DNA of 64,000 bases from Eretmocerus hayati (lineage: Eukaryota > Arthropoda > Insecta > Hymenoptera > Aphelinidae). This document shows, one piece after another, positions 13,591 to 26,009 of the stretch (position 1 is its first letter; each line of letters starts with the position of its first letter). Location: contig CM056741.1 in assembly GCA_029851415.1 (NCBI GenBank), forward strand, positions 88,137,282 to 88,201,281, read 5' to 3'. The notes under the pieces were generated by a model. That model worked only from the letters and a program-made list of their open reading frames with translations. It made no database searches and was not told the origin of the DNA. The position numbers and the translations under genes were made by a program.

Positions 13591-16500
13591 GTACACGGAT
13601 GGCCACGGGAATAACGATGACAGTCTCTCAAAACGGGTAGACAGGGATGCCCACCGAATAGGCACGGATACGGATTCACACGAATGAGTGACAATGACAT
13701 CGGCTACGGTTGGATACGTGTACACGGATAGCAACGGGTGGAAAGACGACAGTCCCCCAAAATGGATAGGCACGGGTGCACGGGTCAACACGGATACGGA
13801 GTCATCCGTACGCATACAACGGACAGACACGGATGCCCAACGGATCGGCACGGATACGGAGTCACACGGATGAAGGTGCCATAACAACATAAAACGGATA
13901 GACACGGATGCCCAACCGATAGGTACAGATACGCATCAACAAGGAAGAGGAATTTGGCAATGACATCGGCTACGGGTGGATACAGGTACACAGATAGCCA
14001 CGTTGATTACGACGACAGTCCCACAAAACGGGTAGACACGAATGCCCAACGGATGGGCACGGATACGGATTAACAAGGAAGCGTGGTGATGACATCGGCT
14101 ACGGGTGGATACGGGTACACAGATAGCCACAGGTAGAACGACGTCAGTCCCTCGAAACGGGTAGACAGGAATGTCCAACGGGAAGGCACGGACACGGATT
14201 CACACGGATGAGTGGCAATGACATCGGCTACGGTCGGATACGAGTACACGGATAGCAACGGGTGGAGAGACGACAGTCCCCCAGAATGGATAGGCGCGGG
14301 AGCACGGGTCTTTGCGGATACGGAGTCAGCCGGATGCATACAACGGACAGACATGGATGCCCAACGGATCGGCACGGTGACGGAGTCACACAGATGTAGT
14401 GGCCAGAACAACATAAGACAGATAGACACGGATGCCCAACGGATAGGCACGGGTACACGGGTCAACACGGATACGGAGTCACCCGGATGCATACAACGGA
14501 CATACACGAATACCCAACAGATCGGCACGGATACGGAGTCACACCGATGAAGTGGCAATGACATCGGCTACGGGTGGATACGGGTACAGGGATAGCCATG
14601 GGTGACACGACGACAGTCCCTCAAAACGGATGGGCACGGGTCGACAAGGTGACGGAGTCACCCGGATGCATACAACGGACAGACACGGATGCCCAACGGA
14701 TCGGTACGGATACGGTGTCACATAGATGAAGTGGCAATGACATCGGCTACGGGTGGACACGGGTACACGGATAGGAACGGGTAAAAAGACGATAGTCCCC
14801 TAGAATGGATAGGCGCGGGAGCACGGGTCAACACGGATACGGAGTCAGCCGGATGCATACATTGGACAGACACGGATGCCCAACGGATCGGCAAGGATAC
14901 GGAGTCACACAGATCTAATGGCCAGAACAACATAAATTGGATAGACACGGATGCCCAACGGATAGGCACGGGTGCACGGTTCAACATGGATACGGAGTCA
15001 CCCGGATGCATACAACGGACATACGCGGATACCCAACAGATCGGCACGGATACGGAGTCACGCCGATGAAGTGGCAATGACATCGGCTACGGGTGGATAC
15101 GGGTACAGGGATAGCCACGGGTTACACGACGACAGTCCCTCAAAACGGATAGGCACGGGTCGACACGGATACAGAGTCACCCGGATGCATACAACGGGCA
15201 GACACGGATGCCCAACGGATCGGCACGGATACGGAGTCACACGGATGAAGGTGCTATAACAACATAGAACGGATAAACAGGGCTGCCCACCGAATATGCA
15301 CGGATACGGATTCACACGAATGAGTGACAATGACATCGGCCACGGTTGGATACGGGTACACGGATAGCGACGGGTAGGAAGACGACAGTCCCCCAAAATG
15401 GACAGGTACGGGTGCACGGGTCAACACGGATACGGAGTCACCCGTACGCATACAACGGACAGACACGGATCCCCAACGGATAGGTACAGATACGCATCTA
15501 CAATGGAGAGTGGCAATGACATCGGCTACGGGTGGATACGGGTACACAGATAGCCACGAGGATTACGACGACAGTCCCACAAAACGGGTAGACACGAATG
15601 CCCAACGGATGGGCACGGATACGGATTAACAAGGAAGCGTGGCAATGACATCGGCTACGGGTGGATACGGGTACTCAGATAGCCACAGGTGAAACGACGT
15701 CAGTCCCTCGAAACGGGTAGACAGGAACGCCCAACGGGAAGGCACGGACACGGATTAACAACGAAGCGTGGCAATGACATCAGCTACGGGTGGATACGGG
15801 TACTCAGATAGCCACAGGTACAACGACGTCAGTCCGTCGAAACGGGTAGACAGGAACGCCCAACGGGAAGGCACGGACACGGATTCACACGGATGAGTGG
15901 CAATGACATCGGCTACGGGTGGATACGGGTACAGGGATAGCCACGGGTGACACGACGACAGTCCCTCAAAACGGATAGGCACGGGTCGACACGGATACAG
16001 AGTCACCCGGATGCATACAACGGGCAGACACGGATGCCCAACGGATCGGCACGGATACGGAGTCACACCGATGAAGTGGCAATGACATCGGCTACGGGTG
16101 GATACGGGTACTCAGATAGCCACACGTAAAACGACGTCAGTCCCTCGAAACGGGTAGACAGGAACGCCCAACGGGAAGGCACGGACACGGATTCACACGG
16201 ATGAGTGGCAATGACATCGGCTACGGTCGGATACGGGTACACGGATAGCAACGGGTGAAGAGACGACAGTCCCCCAAAATGGATAGGCGCGGGAGCACGG
16301 GTCTTCGCGGATACGGAGTCAGCCGGATGCATACAACGGACAGACATGGATGCCCAACGGATCGGCATGGTGACGGAGTCACACAGATGTAGTGGCCAGA
16401 ACTACATAAAACAGATAGACAAGGATGCCCAACGGATAGGCATGGGTACACGGGTCAACACGGATACGTAGTCAACCGGATGCATACAACGGACAGACAC

Positions 16501-17291
16501 GGATGCCCAACAGATAGGCACGGATGCGAAGTCACACAGATGAAGTGGCAATGACATCGGCTATGGATGGATACGGGTACAGGGATAGCCACGGTTGGAA
16601 CGACGACAGTCCCTCAAAACGGATAGGCACGGGTCGACACGGATACGGAGTCACCCGGATGCACACAACGGACAGACACGGATGTCCAACGGATCGGCAC
16701 GGATACGGAGTCACATAGATGAAGTGGCAATGACATCGGATACGGGTGGATACGGGTACACGGATAGCAACGGGTAAAAAGACGATAGTCCCCTAAAATG
16801 GATAGGCGCGGGAGCACGGGTCAACACGGATACGGAGTCAGCCGGATGCATACAACGGACATACACGGATACTCAACAGATCGGCACGGATACGGAGTCA
16901 CACCGATGAAGTGGCAATGACATCGGCTACGGGTGGATACGGGTACAGGGATAGCCACGGGTGACACGACGACAGTCCCTCAAAACGGATAGGCACGGGT
17001 CGACACGGATACGGAGTCACCCGGATGGATACAACGGACAGACACGGATGCCCAACGGATCGGCACGGATATGGAGTCACACGGATGAAGGTGCCATAAC
17101 AACATAGAACGGATAGACAGGGCTGCCCAACGGATAGGTACAGATACGTATCAACAAGGAAGAGTGGCAATGACATGGCCTACGGGTGGATACGGGTACA
17201 CGGATCGCCACGGGTAAAACGACGACCAACGAATAGGCACGGATACGGATGTTATGGATCCGTGCCTATCCGTGATGATACGGATACGGAT
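13591..17291 (+). repeat. ACGGAT/ACGGGT satellite array with higher-order units
   Basis: This is a long array of hexamer-like words organised into longer units. The anchor phrase GACATCGGCTACGG recurs at spacings near 126-130, 181-184, 251-254 and 339-342 bp, which indicates a few unit lengths combined into higher-order repeats. Open frames on both strands give similar low-complexity peptides and are not genes. The array ends at 17291, where the BEL2 LTR starts after a CGGAT target sequence, and resumes at 56781. Confidence 0.9.
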
Positions 17292-17672
17292 ATGTTGGGG
17301 CGAGTTGTTCTGACGGAACCTCGGAGCCCATTCTAGTGTGGAGAAATTGTGGGAAGAAGAAAAGGGTTCACAAATATCACTCACGAGGAATAAAAGAAAA
17401 AGTATCACCATATTCTGAAAAATAAGTGTGAGAACAGAGGGTAAAAAGATGAGAATCGCGGGGAATCGCTCGAGCGGCGCGGGGAAAGTTCAGAGAGAAA
17501 GTATTGCAAGTTAGAGAAAAACTACTTGTCGCGGGCGGGCACCGATGCGAGATAGATACTCGGACGCGACGACGCTAGATCTGCACATCTTGCAAGCTCC
17601 ACAGACCGATGGCTAACTAACGTGAACTGAGTAATGAGCACAGCTCGACGTGAGAATCCTCGGTCGTCGCTC
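17292..17672 (-). repeat. BEL2 3' LTR, outer part (split LTR)
   Basis: The sequence from ATGTTGGGGCGAG onward matches the 5' LTR at 55616-55700 and, once the SINE there is skipped, 56347-56635. It stops at exactly the point where the other LTR piece (48438-48585) begins. The outer flank is CGGAT, identical to the first five bases after the opposite end of BEL2 at 56781. This is the terminal portion of the 3' LTR of the minus-strand BEL2, cut off by the 30.8-kb insertion. Confidence 0.85.
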
Positions 17673-18370
17673 CCCTACTGAAAATTTTGACATACGATCG
17701 TGCGCACGATCGTACATACGAACGCGTGTGAGATCGTGCTCTTTAGTTTCGGTAATGAGCGTGCCACGATCGTGGTAACGGTCTACCATGATCGTGATAA
17801 CGATCGAGCATGCGATCGTGATAACGATCGTGACACGACGTCTCGTGGCGACGAGGTCGGATCGACACTAGGCCTGCCGCGCGAGATCGTGCGTACGATT
17901 GTGCATACGATCGACCACACGATCGTGTATACGATCGGGTACACGACAGTGATAGCGATCGTGCGTACGAGCGTGACACGACGTCTCGTGGCGACAAGGT
18001 CGGATAGACACTCGGCCTGCCGCGCGAGATCGTGCGTACGATCGTGCATACGGTCGGCCACACGATCGTGACTCGACGTCTCATGGCGACGAGGTCGGAC
18101 CGACACTCGGCCTGCCGCGCGAGATCGTGCGTACGATCGTGCATACGATCGGCCACACGATCGTGCATACGATCGTAACAACGATCGAGCATGCGATCGG
18201 GTACACGACCGTGATAGCGATCGGGTACACGACCGTGATAGCGATCGTGCGTACGATCGTGTACGCGATCGTGACACGACGTCTCGTGGTGACGAGGCCG
18301 GATCGACACTCGGCCTGCCGCGCGAAATCGTGCGTACGATCGTGCATACGATCGGCCACACGATCGTGAT
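17673..18370 (+). repeat. E2A left arm, CGATCG palindrome array
   Basis: The arm starts at the CCCTACTG terminus and is packed with CGATCG-centred palindromes such as GTACGATCGTGC. A recurring core of about 75 bp contains GACACGACGTCTCGTGGCG and GACACTCGGCCTGCCGCGC, with about four copies. The right arm (22808-24612) carries the same core in inverse orientation. Open frames rich in Arg, Asp and His across the arm are repeat artefacts. Confidence 0.88.
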
Positions 18371-20352
18371 ATCGTATACTTGCTGTATAGTAGTATACTT
18401 GCTCGTATACTTGCTGTATAGTAGTATACTCGCTTTTCTCTAAATTTGGAAGAAGAACCATCGCTTTACGATCTTGTTAACCGGAGATACCGATTTTTCC
18501 TTAAGTTTGATGGATGACCAATCGGGAACTAGGAGTTTCACTTCGAGAGGATGGTGGAAGAAGGTTTGAAGTTCACCACAAAAATTATTTGGTACACATA
18601 CCTTATCTCACTTCTTCTAGGCGAGTAATAGTTCATGTCCAACTTTGGTCTTGTGAAAAGTGCTAGAGGGAGGCGTAGTGGGGGTACTCCTGCGACGCGT
18701 GGGCCGCGGCTCCGCAGAAGCCGAGACGCGAACTTGAAAGTCGAGTGCGACGATTTTTAGACCATATTTCGGGTTCTGGGAAACGGGTTTTCAGCATTTT
18801 TTCAAGAATAAGGTAGCTCTTCAGGAAAAAACACAATGGTGAACAGTCTAGGATTCGGTCATGCATTTTATGTGTACGAGGGATATAGATGATATAGTCT
18901 TGAATGATTTCACTATGCATTAAGCTCCGCTTCTCCATTGCAAGACTATTCATAGTATCACGAGTGAAAAGTGTTGGACAAGATTTTGAATTGAGAATCT
19001 GGAAAGTTTGGGAATTTTTCAACTTGTCTGAAAAGAACATTCCGAAAATCCCATAGATCAATCTTAAAATGTACAAGCAAAACAATAACAGTATACCACT
19101 CAAGGCTCGTGACAATGAGCCTAGTAATCACATCAATCGGTTCGATTTCATGAGAGACCGCGAGCCTCCGAAACAACTCCCATTTGACAGCACGACGATG
19201 CAAGTAGCTATTGACTATCTTGATTGTCAGGAGAATTTCCGACTGGCCAGGAAAACATGGCGCGCTATAGTTGTTGTATTGACCATCACATCTAATCCTA
19301 ACTTCCAATTATTTTCCATGCTAAAATATTTGAATCATTCGAACACATTCTGAGATTTCCTCGTTGCCAGCCTGTAATGGATTATCAATTGAAATATCAT
19401 TCTTAATGAATGATATGCTAAATGCAATTCCTTTCTCTGATGATTATGTGGAAAAACTGACGTTTTCAAATTCATGAACTTTTTCGGAAAACTCCAAAAT
19501 TTTTCACATTGTCCACATTTTAATTTCAATATCTTACCCCTGATACCATGAATAGTCTTGCCATGACGAAGTGCAACTGAATTGATAGAAGAATCATCCT
19601 AGAAACATTTTTGTGTCTTTACCCCACGTCGACATGGAATGGATGACCCAATTATTCTAGACTGTTCACCATTGCGTTTTCTCTCGAAAAGCTACCTTAA
19701 TTTCCGAAAATCGGCGCAAATAGGTTTCGCAGAACCCAGAATATGGTCAAAAATCCGCGCTCTCGAGTTTAAAGCTCGCCGAGATGAGGTATGTGGATCA
19801 AATTTCTCTTTCTGTAAACTCTAAACCTCCCTTCACCATCTTCCACAAGTAGAGGTCTTAATTTTCGATTGTTCATTGGATATCGATTCAAAAAAATCAG
19901 TATCTCCGGTTCAGAAGGCCGTAGAGCGATGGTTTTCCATTCAAAATTTGGAGATGAATAAGTACTATACGATGCAGAAGTATATATATCAATATTCAGC
20001 GTATTCGCGGCTACAGATGCAGAATGGAAATGAAAATTCTTGATTGTTACAAACAAATGGATCCGAACGAGAGTGTTATAGGGGAAACCAGTTTTATCAT
20101 AGCATATGATAGAATAAGATTCAAGAAAGCTTTCTGATTCTTGGGAAAAACTTTGATTCGATCAAAAATTTTCGACAGCTATTTCAAAAATGAAAAGCGT
20201 GTTGTATTCACCCAAGAATTAGCGTAGGATTGATGTGCGGGTTGATCTTATTCATCGAATTAAGACTGCGACATGATTGAATTATTTTGAATCTTGCAAG
20301 TTATTTTTCTTCGGCATATAGATGAATTGGGAGGCGAATGGTTCTTATTTAA
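18371..20352. other. E2A interior, left part; no gene recognised
   Basis: After a short TATACTTGCTGTATAGTAG duplication at 18372-18432 the sequence is mostly unique. A few open frames near 100 codons (for example 18663-19308, minus strand) show no domain. Upstream exons of the BEN-like gene could lie here, but I cannot place them. Confidence 0.5.
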
Positions 20353-21606
20353 ACTCAACTCTTCAAACGTCTCTGCCAGAGTGAAAAACAAACAAGTGCG
20401 CAATCAAAATCAGGGAAGACCAGAACTCAGAAGAGGGCTCAAGATGGAGAACCAAAAAGTTTACGCAAAAATCATCAGACATACTTGGTTTCGAAAAATA
20501 ATCAGTTTATCGATTCTGATCAAGAAAGTGACGATTCGTCAGTCCCAGTTAAAAGTTCTTTCTTGAATAGCGCCTCTCATGACCATTCCAAAAACCATCT
20601 TCCCGAAGAGATCGCTGTTGGGGATACAAAAGTTACCCAACCTAGGCTAAAAAAGAGGAAATCGCAAGAATCGTTGGATAATCTGCCGGATAGGAAGAAT
20701 AGGAAAAAATCAAAATCAGGTAATGATTTTTCATTATCTTGCATTCGATGGAACTTGTAGAATGGATGGATGTAGTCGTGCACATATGAATGATAAACTC
20801 AACGAAATATGAACTCAGTTGGAAAGTTTCTCATCTATTAAAGTCACTTGCCTGTCACGCATTTCTTGGCGTGTTAATTTTTTTATTGAATTTTACGGAT
20901 ACTACGGATGCGTGTCATCATATTTATCTACAAAGAGTTTGTAAATTTCATGGTATTCCGAATCTTAGCCGATAGACAGCGCGATCCGAAGCATTTTATT
21001 AGCAGTGTGCATCATTGTAAATCCCTCCAGTATATTATGAAATAAACACAAATATCTGACGTTATTTTATAGATTGGGTCTGTTTAGAGGACTCATCAGA
21101 CTTGGGGTTCTTACAAACCTTTATTGGAACAGATGGAGAAACAGTGCGTATCCATCGGGGGCTAGGTATCAAAATTGATTACGAGACCTGGATAAAAGCT
21201 GTAAACACCTTAGACGACACCAAGCTCTTGCGGAAGCTAATTTATTTTGTATGGAAGCCGGAAAAGATCATCAATAGATTTGTTCAGGAAACCGACAATC
21301 TCAATGATTGGGAAGGACATGAGCCTCGAAAGAAGGTTGAAAAAGACCGGGTTAAACTCGTAAAAGGTAAACGCCACAGATCATACTAGAATTGAAGTCA
21401 CTGAGAAAAAAATCTAGATTATCTTCATTGCAGATTTATTTAAGTGGATTCTCAAGAATCGTGATGTGAGCATGCTCGATACCTACACTAGGTTAAGGGT
21501 TGTGAACAGTATGCTTTCAAGGGTCATTCAGGATGTCCGAAGAATGGCGCAGTTCAAAGATTGGGTCCCTGTTTTACGGAGGAAGAAGGTCACGCTTGAA
21601 TCATAA
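20353..21606 (+). CDS. BEN-domain-like protein, spliced (5' end not found)
   Basis: Three exons can be joined by consensus GT-AG sites, all in phase 1: an exon ending at 20719, then 21073-21366, then 21434-21606 (stop TAA). The first exon is open back to a stop at 20350-20352; its acceptor may be the CAG at 20377-20379, and no start codon is evident, so a 5' exon is missing. The product begins polar and Lys/Ser-rich (KKRKSQESLDNLPDRKNRK). A compact domain follows in exons 2-3 with IHRGLGIKIDYETWIK, a Leu-rich helix region and a final helix SMLSRVIQDVRRM. This pattern resembles BEN domains, DNA- or chromatin-binding modules found in animal regulators and some insect viruses. It lies inside foldback element E2A, so it may be captured host sequence or cargo. 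The family call is by pattern only. Confidence 0.5.
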
Positions 21607-22807
21607 AAAGGTGAGATTAGAGTTTGAATTTGAGTCTGCTGTTGATTTATCGGATAGATCACACTATTATTTTCTGCATTTTCATCCGTTACGGAAACAT
21701 TTGCTCTGTGATCGAATTTGATGTTTTGGAGTTAACTCATACGTATGAGAATACTCTCATAACCAACAATTGCATTTCGTGTTGATAATTTCATGGTTTA
21801 TAGGTTTGGAGGCGCAGACTTTGGACTGACTTCGTTGAATGTTGACAAGAGATTCATCGTTGAGTACAGAAAGATACTCCATTCATTTCTCCAACTCTCC
21901 TTCAATTTTCTAGAAGAAGATTTTCGAGATGAGTTTGTACAAATGAGTATATTTTTTTACGCTAAGATATAAATCTTGTATATGATGAGCGTGGGAATAT
22001 TATTCACTTCAACACTATGATTTATGAGTAAGGAACTTGGAATTTTGGATATCGTTTTATGATTACTGTGTTACTATTCTGATTATGACAACTAGTTATT
22101 TATTGGATTTCCAACAGAGTCATTTGACTGTGAATTATGTTTGAGAAGTCATGCGAATAGAGTTCCTGCTAGAGGTAATTCGGAAGGTACTTCTGTTATG
22201 TTCGATCAAACTGTCTAGATGACAAGAAAATGAATCTGTCTTCCAGATTCATCCTTAGATTGATGAAAATCGTGTGAGGAGCTGATCTCTTACGAAAAGA
22301 CTATATAAAAATTCTCCGAAGATCTCTATATGATGCATCTATATGCAGAGGTAATATTTTGTATCATTAGAAATATTGATGTTTTTGTAAGTTGAGCGAC
22401 AGGAAGAGTTTCAAGTTTCGTATCCTGGAGGCAACTTATTCTATCTGGATGGAGATCGATTGCCATATATACTAATAAAGGTCACAGTGACGTACATCAT
22501 TCATACAATCTCATCAGTTCATCGACTTGCTGGGGCCGGACTACGGACAAGCAGACGAGCAACCAAGCGCACACGGACGCACGACGCGAGCCAAAGCGCA
22601 AAGACGAGCGACCGAACCCCCAGTCCAGCTCCCCCATGTAAAAAGTATAGGGGCCGGTAAGTGGGGGTACTCATGATTCGTGCATTCCATCGTGTCACTC
22701 ATTTCTGGCGCTTGGGCTCGTGTCGTGAGCTTGTTCGTAATCCGGCCCGTGGACGATACCTTGAAATGGTCATCTTATGCATGTGGTCATATTATCATTA
22801 TCAAAAC
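21607..22807. other. E2A interior, right part; possible isolated exon
   Basis: No domain-bearing frame. Around 22500-22655 there is a GC-richer, Arg/Ser/Thr-rich open stretch followed at 22656 by a consensus donor (CCG|GTAAGT). It could be a leader exon of an unlocated gene, but no partner acceptor can be assigned. The rest is AT-rich without signal. Confidence 0.35.
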
Positions 22808-24612
22808 GCGACAGGCCGAGTGTCGATCCGATCTCGTCGCCACGAGACGTCGTGTCACGATCGCTATCACGGTCGTGTACCTGATCGTATACGCATGCTC
22901 GATCGTATGCACGATCGTACGCACGATCTCGCGCGGCAGGCCGAGTGTCGATCCGATCTCGTCGCCACGAGACGTCGTGTCACGATCGTGTACACGATCG
23001 TACGCACGATCGTACGCACGATCTCGCGCGGCAGGCCGATTGTCGATCCGACCTCGTCGCCACGAGACGTCGTGTCACGATCGCTATCACGGTCGTGTAC
23101 CCGATCGTATACACGATCGCATGCCCGATCGTTATCACGATCGTGTGGCCGATCGTGTGGCCGATCGTATGCACGATCGCACGCACGATCTCGCGCGGCA
23201 GGCCGAGTGTTGATCCGACCTCGTCGCCACGAGACGTCGTGTCACGATCGCTATTACGGTCGTGTACCCGATCGTATACACGATCGCATGCCCGATCGTG
23301 TGGCCGATCGTATGCACGATTGTACGCACGATCTCGCGCGGCAGGCCGAGTGTCGATCCGACCTCGTCGCCACGAGACGTCGTGTCGTGTACCCGATCGT
23401 ATACACGATCGTGTACACGATCGTATGCTCGATCGTTATCACGATCCTGTGGCCGATCGTATGCACGATCTCGCGCGGCAGGCCGAGTGTCGATCCGACC
23501 TCGTCGCCACGAGACGTCGTGTCACGATCGTGTACACGGTCGTAAGCACGATCGCTATTACGGTCGTGTACCCGATCGTATACACGATCGCATGCACGAT
23601 CGTACGCACGATCTCGCGCGGCAGGCCGATTGTCGATCCGACCTCGTCGCCACGAGACGTCGTGTCACGATCGCGTACACGATCGCACGCACGATGGCTA
23701 TCACGGTCGTGTACCCGATCGTATACACGATCGCATGCCCGATCGTTATCACGATCGTGTGGCCGATCGTATGCACGATCGCACGCACGATCTCACGCGG
23801 CAGGCCGAGTGTCGATCCGACCTCGTCGCCACGAGACGTCGTGTCACGATCGTGTACACGATCGTACGCACGATCGCTATTACGGTCGTGTATCCGTTCG
23901 TATACACGATCGCAAGCCCGATCGTTATCACGATCGTACGCACGATCTCGGACGGCAGGCTGAGTGTCGATCCGACCTCATCGCCACGGGACGTCGTGTC
24001 GTGTACCCGATCGTATACACGATCGTATACACGATCGCATGCTCGATCGTTATCACGATCCTGTGGCCGATCGTATGCACGATCGTATGCACGATCTCGC
24101 GCGGCAGGCCGAGTGTCGATCCGACCTCGTCGCCAAGAGACGTTGTGTCACGATCGTACGCACGATCGCTATTACGGTCGTGTATCCGTTCGTATACACG
24201 ATCTCGCGCGGCAGGCCGAGTGTCGATCCGACCTCGTCGCCACGAGACGTCGTGTCGTGTAATCCGATCGTATATACGATCGCTTGCTCGATCATTATCA
24301 CGATCCTGTGGCCGATCGTATGCACGATCGTACGCACGATCTCGCGCGGCAGGCCTAGTGACGATCCGACCTCGTCGCCACGAGACGTCGTGTCACGATC
24401 GTGTGGCCGATCGTATGCACGATCGCACGCACGATCTCCCGCGGCAGGCCGAGTGTCGATCCGACCTCGTCGCCACGAGACGTCGTGTCACGATCGCGTA
24501 CACGATCGTACGCACGATCGCATGCTCGATCGTTATCACGATCGTGGTACGATCGTGGCACGCTCGTCACCGAAACTAAGGACCACGATCGTATTATAAA
24601 TTTCCAGTAGGG
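22808..24612 (-). repeat. E2A right arm, CGATCG palindrome array
   Basis: Inverse of the left arm and much longer: about 13 copies of the core, reading here CGCGGCAGGCCGAGTGTCGA then CACGAGACGTCGTGTCACG. They are separated by variable runs of CGATCG words such as CCGATCGTATACACGATCG. It ends with CAGTAGGG at 24605-24612, directly against the virus-like ATPase gene. Long frames here (one of 544 codons at 22945-24579) consist of Arg/Asp/His and Ile/Val repeats and are not genes. Confidence 0.88.
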
Positions 24613-25079
24613 ATGAGATGCTTCGGTATCCCAGCGTAGGATTGCGTGAGATACACCGCATCGACCTCTCTGTGCCTCCCCATAGCATAGTAGCTTTCGA
24701 TTGTTCTTTGTTCATCCATGGCTACATCTTCAAAAACAAAGATGCTGTTTCTCAAAGCTCCATCGGGGGTCATCACATCGCAGTTTTCCCGAAATGTGAA
24801 ATACTGAATCCCAGTGTCGGCGAGATTCTCCACGACTTTATTAAGAAAAATATACTTCGGCTGTTGCAGTGATTTTGAATAATTATAAAGGTTATCGAAC
24901 ACAAGACCATCCTCTGAAAACAATAGAGATAGTAATGCGTTCGTTTTCCCACTGTTTGACGGGCCCGAGATCACGCAACGGATGGAATCGGGCAAAAGCG
25001 ATCCATGGCGACTTGGGGGTGGAGGCCCATGATCCATGTTAATTATGGGAATCTTGTTTGGTTGTGGTACGAATCTCAT
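24613..25079 (-). pseudogene. Packaging ATPase (FtsK/HerA, A32-like), 3'-truncated
   Basis: The protein starts at 25079 and runs about 155 residues. Walker A is GPSNSGKT near residue 40 and a Walker-B-like strand IFVFEDVAMDEQ lies near residue 115. This matches the DNA-packaging ATPases of Polinton-type elements and poxvirus A32-like enzymes, which pump the genome into the capsid. The C-terminal part is missing: reading runs into the terminus of foldback element E2A, which supplies five foreign residues and a stop codon. It is divergent from the PLA2/core gene, which starts about 100 bp away on the other strand, so the two probably shared a promoter region. No continuation of the ATPase is recognisable at the other AT-flanked junction (42937). 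Confidence 0.8.
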
Positions 25080-25194
25080 GTTGGCGATTAGTTTTTGTTC
25101 ACTGACCTCAAATTATGGATGTACCGATTATGAATACACATTCAATAAAAGTGAGACTTCAGTTGTTTTCTCACAACGTAAATGGGAGGATGTC

Positions 25195-25288
25195 ATGCAT
25201 AGACTTGCAGGTACAGGATTGATCAATTCGACGATCAACAATCTTCCGTTCGAACTACACATACCAGGTAACTATTGAGATATACGCG

Positions 25289-25319
<31 letters not shown>

Positions 25320-25985
25320 ATTTGATTTGATTAACTGATATAAATAGCCCAATTTTTTTTCTTGAAGGGTATCGATATTGCGGTCCAGGAACCCATCTAA
25401 AGAAGAGGTTATCTCGTGGTGACCCATTCGAAGAACCCATTGGACAAGCTTTGCCAACAACACGATATATTATATTCCAAACACAGGGATTTGGAGCATC
25501 GACACGCAGCGGATCTTGTACTACAAAGAGGTGCTGAAAAACGTGCAAAACAAGCCCCATTCGTGGAATCATTGGCAGCCAGGAGCGTGGCTGCTGCTAT
25601 GCGTGTGAAGCGCAAGTTTAGGATGGGTCTCAGAAAAAGACCCCGGAAAAGTCCCAAAAAGAAGAAGAATCAGAAGTTGGATCTGCGCACCCTCGCCCTT
25701 GCCGAAAGGGGTGGTTTCATCCCTGCAATCTTGCCCACATTGGCGGCACTTGGTGCGTTGGGAACCCTGGCTGGAGGTGTTGCCAACGTGGCAAAATCTG
25801 TGAGTACGATCCGGGCCAACAAAAAGACACTGGCCGAACTGAAGAGACATAATCTGGCATTGGAGGGTAAGAGGGGGTCCCGGTCTGGACTTTGGCTGTA
25901 TCCACCCTGTTTGCGCGGGAGTGGGCTGAAAAGATATGAAAAAAAAATTTGGGCGAAAAAGGAGATGAGGAGGAGGAGGTCAAGG
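25195..25985 (+). pseudogene. Virion core protein with parvovirus-type phospholipase A2 domain
   Basis: A first exon (likely ATG at 25195) ends at 25267. A 100-bp GT-AG intron (25268-25367) containing a TA microsatellite follows. The next exon carries the calcium-loop motif YCGPGT, and further on the catalytic His-Asp motif LDKLCQQHDILY. These are hallmarks of the PLA2 domain in parvovirus VP1, which helps incoming virions breach endosomal membranes. A one-base frame change between 25412 and 25430 separates the two motifs, so the copy is broken. The downstream part is basic (KRKFRMGLRKRPRKSPKKKK), then a hydrophobic Ala/Gly/Leu stretch, then a coiled, Lys-rich tail, resembling minor core proteins of adeno-like viruses. 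The frame runs on without a stop into the protease; in related elements I would expect two genes. The PLA2 call is strong, the core role inferred. Confidence 0.72.
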
Positions 25986-26009
25986 TTGAAAGGAACAGGG
26001 GCGCAATTG

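Noticed and set aside
13582..16817. Many overlapping open frames of 60-160 codons with Ser-Val-Pro-Tyr-rich or Arg-His-Gly-rich products
   Set aside because: All are translations of the ACGGAT/ACGGGT satellite, present on both strands without start context or splice logic.
22945..24579. A 544-codon open frame rich in Arg, Asp, His and Thr
   Set aside because: It lies wholly within the CGATCG palindrome array, reads as repeats of the same few words, and similar frames exist on both strands and in all arms. It is a repeat artefact.
24613..24912. 42937-side sequence as the missing C-terminus of the ATPase
   Set aside because: Reading across the two AT-flanked junctions keeps a frame open for roughly 50 codons, but the residues do not resemble an ATPase C-terminus. 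I make no claim.
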